A stretch of DNA of 64,000 bases. Origin: Phycomyces nitens. Taxonomy: Eukaryota; Mucoromycota; Mucoromycetes; Mucorales; Phycomycetaceae. Under the pieces are notes generated by a model that saw only the letters and a program-made list of their open reading frames with translations, was not told where the DNA came from and made no database searches. The stretch lies in the NCBI GenBank assembly GCA_022702545.1, contig JAHRBC010000003.1:3844001-3908000 (forward strand), written 5' to 3'. A program made the translations under genes and the position numbers. The first letter of the stretch is position 1. Each line of letters starts with the position of its first letter. Shown here one piece after another: positions 57,591-64,000 of the stretch.

Positions 57591-59753
57591 ATGAATCCAC
57601 GACATGGAATGTACAAGCGTACTGCTTTATCTGGCACAGCTCAGGATCTGCGCCAGAGAAGAGTAGACATTAGTACAGCGATTCGTAATCAGCGTCGTGA
57701 TGAGCTCATTACATCCAAGAGATTCCGGTTCTTGTCCACTAATGCCGAGACAGAACTTGAAAGTGACAAGACGCAGAATAAATGTACTTGATATTAAAAT
57801 ACTTTATAAATGGAGTACCTAAAGTCTAGGAATTGATAAACATACAAATATCTTATAGCTACCAATATGTTTGTCCTGACAGAACAACAAGTCAGATCGC
57901 TTGTAAATGATCTCAATAGCATCCATAATAAAGTGCGTATGGATGCCATTGTTTATCTGGGCGACTATGTGTGTGAGCCATCAGAGGCCTTGGTAGAGTA
58001 CATAAAGACAGGTGAATGTGTCAAGTTACTTGTGGTGAGTATCTTTGTCTAGTAGAGATGTGGTTGGGCTAATGGTGGTAGATGTGAAAGAATATGCTGG
58101 TGTGTGAAGTAGATCCTATCAAAATTCAGCAGATTGTCCAGGTCATATCCAGTAAGGCATTCATCCTATTGCTTTTATTTAAAATATAAAGAACAAGAAA
58201 ATAAGAGAGCATGAATTATAGATATTGCTGCTGGTCCTTATGACTTGTGTGTTCAATGTCTTGGTGCTGTTCCTTACCTGGTCACAATGCTCAATTCAAA
58301 TAACTCGGTACATGATCTTGATACATTTATCATATCTAACCTTGATTACAGGACATTCGAGAGCTGGCTTCGTATGCTCTTGGAAATATGGCATCAGAGG
58401 ATTATGACCGTACAACTGAGCAGGACAAGGAGATTCGACAAACAATTATTTTGAGTGGGGCTGTCCCTCTGCTGATCCGAATGCTAGAGTCAAATGTAAG
58501 AAAAGGTGAAATGCTTATTAAAAAAAACTGCTCAATAACCCTCATTAAAGGAGCCCAATCTTATTCGTTCATCTTGTCTGACCATGTCTCATCTGGTCAG
58601 AGGCCCTGAGAGCCAATGGCGAGAGTTAAGATCCAATGCCATGATACAGGCTTTGAGTCGTCATTTGACAAGGCATGGGGTAAAGGCACTTGGTACAATA
58701 TAATCATAATCATAATCATAATCTAATCTAATGTAATGTAATATAATGTAATTTGATATGTAGGCAGCCACAGGAACTGAAGTGTGTTGGTTAATGGGGT
58801 ATATGGCAGCCGAGAGTGAGCAATTTCGAAAACAGATTATTGAACATGGACTCTTGGGTCCATTGGTAAGAAGACAGTAAAATATAGCAAGAGCTGATGG
58901 TTATTATTGCTGAATAGGTCAATGTATTCCAAATATTGAGATCAGAGGGCTGTGCTGTCTTGCCTGCGCTACGAACCCTAGGTCATTTATCAAGTGATCC
59001 TGGCATGGATAGCTTTCTAGTCCAAGAACCCCAATTCCTTTCCTGTCTTGTTCAATTGACGCATTCAAATGACTGGTATGTCACCAAAACAGAGATATTT
59101 ATGCCATTGATCATATTCTAGGGTAATTGCAAGAGAGGCACTTTGGGTGCTTTCCAATGTTACGACCATGTAAGTCTGGATGATTGGTTAGATGAGACTC
59201 TGATCTGGTAGTATCAGCAAGACAGATGCTATATTGCCGATAATCAGAGGTTCTGATGGGGTCACACACATGGCTGAATTGATTATTCACGGCAACTTTG
59301 AAGTTCGTGAAGAGGTAGGAATGCTAGTTATTGGTTTTATTGGCAATTAAGGCCCCCTTTAGGCATCCAAATGTCTCTTTAACATGATCATGCACGACCA
59401 ACCGTCGATTGCAGTATTACCCCACCAATATCTCTTACCAGGTAGTCTGATGTCACGCATGTTCGGCAGTCTCAACTCTAATTCTTGTTTTTTCTTGGAT
59501 TACCAAGCTTTTCTTGAACTTATTCAATCTCAGGAAGAGCATCTCATAGTTCTTGGCCTGTCATATGTTGAATTGCTACTGAAATACGTAGAGGTATAGA
59601 ATTACGCCTAATAAGCCTAGGCTGACCCATTCAATTTAGGGGCCCAATCTACACACAAACCAGGTCAAGGAAGCGCTTGGGTCAATCAATCCAGCAACCC
59701 ACCCAACTCTCTATGTATTTGGTCTGAATCTACAAAAAGACTTTTGCAATTGA
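57591..59753 (+). CDS. Divergent importin-alpha-like armadillo repeat protein
   Basis: About 12 exons joining to roughly 510 residues, near the size of importin alpha. The N-terminus is an IBB-like basic region (RQRRVDISTAIRNQRRDELI). Armadillo repeats follow in the same order as importin alpha: VISNIAAGPYDLC, IRELASYALGNMASEDYDRT, LIRSSCLTMSHLVRGPES, CWLMGYMAAESEQFRKQI, LPALRTLGHLSSDPGMDSF, REALWVLSNVTT and REEASKCLFNMIMHD. Most Trp and Asn residues that bind the NLS in importin alpha are replaced. An adaptor role with importin beta is inferred from the IBB; cargo is unknown. ATG 57591 is used because it opens the frame of the basic region. The last exon (59640-59753) is inferred from frame. 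Confidence 0.75.
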
Positions 59754-59970
59754 TATTCTCGTGGCAGAACCATGCTTTTCTATAATTCTAATAAACAGAT
59801 CGTCTGCTTTACAATGTTCTTATTGAAATATATAGATGATATCAATTTATTTATTATTTTTATCCCAGAGTGATTTCAGTTCGTTTTTTTTTTTTGTTGT
59901 TGTTGTTTAGGTGGATCGATTATTATTATTATTATTACTATTATTATTATTTTCAATCTTTTCAGCAATC

Positions 59971-61014
59971 ATGTCATCCAAAGACGACCTTCCATTCATC
60001 ATCTTTGTCCCACTCATCCTCTGCCTTTTGGGCATTGGATTCTTGCTCTCCATCCGAAGAGAACAACAGACCCAATTGACTCATCCATTGGAGGCAGGTG
60101 GGCAATTGTTTATCACTTTAATGACCCTAGCTCATTAAAGTGTATTAGATTCCACTCGAAATATTGTTGATGATCTCGACATCGATGACTCTGATACAGT
60201 TGCAGACGAGAATGAGGCTGGGGATCCAGCCGAGGGTTCCTCATCAGCAACCCGTATCCGCAAGATTGGAAAAAAGCGTGGTGAAAAGTTGAAACGAAAA
60301 GAACAAAAGAGACAGTATCAGGAAGTAAGAAAAGATGGATTTGATTGGTTATTGGTTATTGAGAATTGGTTATCTAGTATCTCCAACAACTCAATGAGGC
60401 CAGAAAGGCTCAGGATCAGAGACTAGAGGAAGAGTATCGACAACACAAACTAGAGGAATCCATCCGACGGGCAGATGAGGTAATGATCACCAATACAACC
60501 TCTTATCGTTGACCATCTTGGATAGCTGGATCAGCTTCGAAAGACACAGGCCAAGAATGCAAAGAGGGAGCAGGATGAAAAGCAAAAAAAGACAAAGGAG
60601 GAAGAAAGAGAGCAAAAGAGAAAGGAAACCCGATTTGTGAAATACAGTGAAAAGATCAAACTTGTCGTAAAGGTAGGTGTGAGAGATCCAGACTAGAAAG
60701 ATATTAAAAAACAAAAACAAAATAGAAACTCAAGGTGTGTACGATGGAAGAAGTTGGATTGGCCTTGGGAATGGAGCCAAAGGTAAGCATGACAATCAAA
60801 GGGCTCACTGTCTGATTGGATTCCAAAGGATTGTAAGGATATGCTGGAAGAAGTGTGTGGATCTGATCCCCAGTTCTCCCTCTGCTTGTGGACAGAGGAC
60901 ACCTTTATGTTTGTCACCGAGGAAGACTATGGACAGCTAAAGGAGTATGCTTCTGAGCATGGGAAGCTGTCTGTCAAAGAGGCAGTTGAGCAGGATTTCT
61001 TTCTGATTCCATAA
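59971..61014 (+). CDS. DDRGK1/UFBP1 homologue
   Basis: A plus-strand gene of about six exons from ATG 59971 to TAA 61014, about 250 residues. The order is a single N-terminal membrane segment (LPFIIFVPLILCLLGIGFLL), an acidic stretch (DDLDIDDSDTVADENEAG), a highly charged coiled coil (RGEKLKRKEQKRQ ... EEEREQKRKETR) and a C-terminal winged-helix/PCI-like DDRGK domain (KIKLVVKLKVCTMEEVGLAL, CKDMLEEVCGSD, TFMFVTEEDYGQLKEYASEH, KLSVKEAVEQDF). Compared with animal DDRGK1 the name-giving DDRG is replaced by LWTEDTF. Known role: ER-membrane partner of the UFL1 ligase in UFMylation and ER-phagy. The start follows a TTA repeat; the ATG before SSKDD is the first giving the membrane segment. Confidence 0.82.
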
Positions 61015-61112
61015 TCTTTTCCATAAAACGTCATCCAAAATCCACCAAAGAAAGAGGACAATGCGGATCTTCCCGTGACCATTGTCCTTGCTTATTATTT
61101 TTTTGTGTCTTG

Positions 61113-62749
61113 ATGATATTTAAATCAATTCTCTTTCTTTCATACATTTTTAACTTCTTGATGAAAATCCCTCTTATATCCCTCTTAATATCACCCGTAC
61201 TGGGAAATGTCCTTCAAGTTCCTCTTGGCACTGCGACTGGACTAATAAAGCCTTACACTGATGCATGGGTGCATGTTCTCGAGCAGTTTTACAACACACT
61301 TCCCCACACAAATAGAACCAATCGAGACGACAGCTGTCTACATAATGTTCCTGCATTCACATGCCCGCCTTTCTATTGGGACGACTCTATAGATGATCGA
61401 GATGCCAAGCATATCAGACCCCAAGTAAGATATCTAGAGAGATAGGCCTCTGACTTACTCTCTAAACCAGGACATCAAGAGTGTCATTGCACTGGGGGAC
61501 AGCATCACTGCAGGATTTGGAATGATATCTGGTAACTCTATATGACGCCACCTGCAATCTTTGTTGATATCTATGATTTTAAGGGAGACCCCCGTTTGCA
61601 TCTGTTTGGGAACACCGAGGAAAGGCGTTCTCGGTTGGAGCAGATGTTGGAGAGCATACCTTGACCAACTTTATGTCCCATTTTACTGACACTCATGGGG
61701 CCCCCGAAGGAGTGACACTGCCAATGGCACGAGGAAAGAGGCTGAATAATGCAGTACGACTATATATTTATATTTTTATATGTATATATTTATATATACT
61801 ATGATCCTTTGATACAGTTATTCAAAATTAATCTTTCTAGGTCACCGGTGCAAAAGTGCAGGATTTGGATGTCGAAGTGACTCGGTTGGTGAGACTGCTA
61901 AAATCCCCCAGTTACGATTCCATTAGAGATGAATGGAAACTCATCACCATATTTGTGGGAGCAAACAACATTTGTGTCCTGTGCAATGACGAGAGAACAG
62001 GCCTCCCGAGCCAGGCTGATGCAGATGTATTTGAAGACAGCATGAGGAATGTGATGGAGCGACTACGAACCCAAGTCGGCAAGTCATTTGTCAATCTGGT
62101 TGCATTGTTTAACGTAAGGAAGGAATCCAAAGACTGTTTAATGATTGAGCTATAGGTATCGAGTGTCTACGAGGCATCCAGAGGGGATCCTTATTGCGAA
62201 TTTATTCTTGATCCCTCTCATCTCTCTGTCTGTTCTTGTATTCAAGGCGATGAAAAGCAGCGTCTAGGTAAGGAAAGATAGACGATGGGTATCGAAGCGG
62301 CGACGGGAAGTTTGAATATATTTGAAAGTGACCGCCTACTCTAGCTGCCGACCTCGTGGTAATGGAGTATAATGCCAGGCTAGAAAAAATAGCATTCGAG
62401 TACAACGAGTTAAATGACAGGCAATTTGGGGTTAGCTATCAGCCTGGCTTTATTTTCTTTCCCGTGGGACAGTATAAGCAGCACTATCTGAGTGGATTTG
62501 ACTGGTAAAGGAACCATTTGGTAGACAATCATCTGATACTTCTTTTATATTAGTTTCCATCCCAACAAGTGCGCCAATCAGATTATGGCCATTGTGCTAT
62601 GGAATGTATGTAGCTCTAGCTCTGCAATCATAATTACTTAGCAGTTTTTTTAGAACATGTTCTCTACTCCTAAAGAAAAGACTATCCAGTACACACTCGA
62701 CAATATCACCATCCAATGTCCTGGCCCTGATCGACCATACTTACAATAG
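61113..62749 (+). CDS. Secreted GDSL-family phospholipase B-like lipase
   Basis: About eight exons to TAG 62749, roughly 400 residues. The N-terminus is very hydrophobic, with two possible starts (61113 or 61158, MKIPLISLLISPVLG), each giving a signal peptide. SGNH/GDSL blocks: VIALGDSITAGFGM (nucleophile Ser), the conserved Gly in SHFTDTHGAPEG (less certain), FVGANNICVLC (Asn) and the C-terminal FDCFHPNKCANQIMA (catalytic Asp-x-x-His). Paired Cys suggest disulfides. The overall layout, with WEHRGKAFSVGADV and LPNFMSHF-like text between blocks, fits the PLB1/phospholipase B-like family, which hydrolyses acyl chains of phospholipids. Substrate range is unknown. Confidence 0.88.
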
Positions 62750-62866
62750 CCAATTCCTAAAAACACATATGAATAAAGAGCGCGTAACGTTACACGTCGG
62801 TGTATATCTTTATTTTTTTTAATTAATGTTTGTCCTCATTTTTGTTCTACATCTTCTTCTTCATTA

Positions 62867-63607
62867 ATGTTTCGCTCTCGCACACGGACCCTTGACGAGC
62901 CACAGTCGTCTCTCACCTCAGGCATGGCCTCAATTGTCAGCGGAAAGCCTTGCCAGCCATCTCCACCCCTCACCCCTCAAGATGTCCCAGAAGACTACTT
63001 TAAACATCATGACCTGACAATCCAGGCTCCAGTCTCACCCATACAAACACCAGTTGATCTGAAAAGACAAATAAATGCAGAACCCCTCACACTCGAAGCA
63101 GTCTCGGCCATAATTGCCTCTGCTGTCCAAATGTCCACATCTGGAGGTGCTCCATCTTCACTGTCTTCTGGACTGGCTTCAATTGTGCCCAAGGATGCCT
63201 CATCGACCCACACAGAAGAACCCAAACCAAGTCGGAGAAGGTTCTTCTCAATTGGCTGGAAATCAAAGAGCCAGGACAAACAGGTCCATCGAGATATCAG
63301 CGATGAGACCAGCCAGACAAGTGGATCCTCTAGAGAATCTACCAATGGCTCCCCTCGTTCCTCTTCTGCCTCGGCCAATTCTCCTTACAATTCACCCCGT
63401 CCCAATGATACCTTACCGCTTCCAGATTCAGAATTCCACACAAACCCAAACTTGCCGGATGACGGTCGGGATGAGCTCATCTACCGAGGCATACAGATCA
63501 AAGAAATCAAGACCACCCTAAAGACAATGGTGATTCCTGATCATGTTCGCAATCCTCTAAATCATATCAAGCTAGAACGGCCAGGATTTGCTCGCATTAA
63601 TTACTAA
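62867..63607 (+). CDS. Unrecognised Ser/Pro-rich protein, single exon
   Basis: An uninterrupted frame of 246 codons from ATG 62867 to TAA 63607, 117 bp after the lipase gene. Mostly disordered Ser/Pro/Thr sequence. An approximate internal duplication is visible: SSLTSGMASIV near residue 15 and SSLSSGLASIV near residue 98. A basic patch (SRRRFFSIGWKSKSQDK) precedes a long Ser/Asn/Pro run. The C-terminal 50 residues look folded (ELIYRGIQIKEIKTTLKTMV, then PDHVRNPLNHIKLERPGF). Several SP/TP sites could be phosphorylated. No known domain is recognised; composition and context support a real gene. Confidence 0.7.
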   Translation: MFRSRTRTLDEPQSSLTSGMASIVSGKPCQPSPPLTPQDVPEDYFKHHDLTIQAPVSPIQTPVDLKRQINAEPLTLEAVSAIIASAVQMSTSGGAPSSLSSGLASIVPKDASSTHTEEPKPSRRRFFSIGWKSKSQDKQVHRDISDETSQTSGSSRESTNGSPRSSSASANSPYNSPRPNDTLPLPDSEFHTNPNLPDDGRDELIYRGIQIKEIKTTLKTMVIPDHVRNPLNHIKLERPGFARINY

Positions 63608-63774
63608 ACTTTCACCTATCTCCAACTGTATAAATATAATTGTGTTTTTTTATTTTATTTTATTTTTATTTTATTTTTATTTTATATATAAATTGTCCCT
63701 TTCTCATAAGACGGCGGGACTTGCTTTTTCATACTCCATAGTTCCTCTTCTCTTTCTTTTTTGTCAAGACGTCA

Positions 63775-64000
63775 ATGGGTCTCAAAGAGATTGCTCGCTC
63801 TGCTAGTCAATCAATAAAGAATGCCACGGCAGATTCCGATGGCCAGGCTACTCTGGATGTCATTGAGAAATATCTCGATGAACAGACTAGCTCTGGAACA
63901 GACAATCCTGCCCAAAGCCCTGGCGACAATGCCATTGACAAACTGTCGACCGAACTCATTGCCTTGTTCGGTCAGACTGCTATTCCACTCAAGGATGCTG
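63775..64000 (+). CDS. 5' part of an unrecognised gene, cut by the window edge
   Basis: ATG 63775 opens a frame that is still open at base 64000 (about 75 codons). It starts MGLKEIARSASQSIKNATAD and continues LDVIEKYLDEQTSSG ... KLSTELIALFGQ. The sequence is hydrophilic and helical. It is preceded by a pyrimidine-rich stretch (CCTCTTCTCTTTCTTTTTTG), a common promoter/5' UTR feature in this window. The product is not recognised from this fragment. Confidence 0.6.
   Translation, partial: MGLKEIARSASQSIKNATADSDGQATLDVIEKYLDEQTSSGTDNPAQSPGDNAIDKLSTELIALFGQTAIPLKDA

Overview
This window is nuclear DNA from a fungus, most likely an early-diverging filamentous one (Mucoromycota or a close relative). 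The evidence is A+T-rich intergenic DNA, many short introns (about 45-90 nt) with GTAAG/GTATG donors and compact TAG/CAG acceptors, fungal-type genes (Rix1, a Bem3-like RhoGAP, a Ync13/UNC-13-like protein, a CorA/Mnr2-like transporter, a chitin deacetylase, a metacaspase), and genes such as a DDRGK1 homologue and a PB1-ZZ-FW-UBA NBR1 receptor that are not widespread in yeasts. The genus is not resolved, and every gene name rests on reading conserved motifs without a database search.

Layout. 0-9 kb: an ABC1/ADCK2-like mitochondrial kinase-like gene, a PX-PH-RhoGAP gene, a coding-like relic, and an unrecognised acidic protein. 9.2-9.4 kb: a hairpin and a tRNA-Phe(GAA). 10.3-18.4 kb (minus strand): RIX1, then a UNC-13/Ync13 family gene divergent from the AP-3 sigma gene (18.5-19.3 kb, plus), which converges on a septin (19.4-20.8 kb, minus). 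21.4-29.1 kb (minus): CstF-64, a CorA transporter and a metacaspase. The metacaspase is divergent from the NBR1-type autophagy receptor (29.6-32.4 kb, plus).

32.4-42.6 kb is the gene-poor part. It holds an LTR-like island near 35 kb and a decayed, stop-riddled mobile-element-like region from about 36.7 to 41 kb. 42.6-51.8 kb carries a phytanoyl-CoA dioxygenase family gene (plus), then minus-strand genes for a bHLH factor, MOB4/phocein, CK2 alpha, chitin deacetylase and epsilon-COP, with long A/T microsatellites between CK2 and the deacetylase. 51.9-64 kb is all plus strand: a TDG/MUG glycosylase, RNA polymerase III subunit RPC82, a divergent importin-alpha-like armadillo protein, a DDRGK1/UFBP1 homologue, a GDSL phospholipase B-like secreted enzyme, an unrecognised low-complexity protein, and the first exon of another gene cut by the window edge.

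The genes are mostly housekeeping and do not form a cluster or operon. Themes recur: vesicle traffic (AP-3 sigma, epsilon-COP, Ync13, Bem3-like, septin), RNA and ribosome biogenesis (Rix1, CstF-64, RPC82) and protein quality control (NBR1, metacaspase, DDRGK1). I found no convincing new multi-gene system. The most notable items are three microexons (8, 17 and 18 nt), a probable GC-AG intron, an importin-alpha relative that has lost most of its NLS-binding Trp/Asn residues, a fungal DDRGK1, and coding tandem repeats in CstF-64 and the metacaspase.
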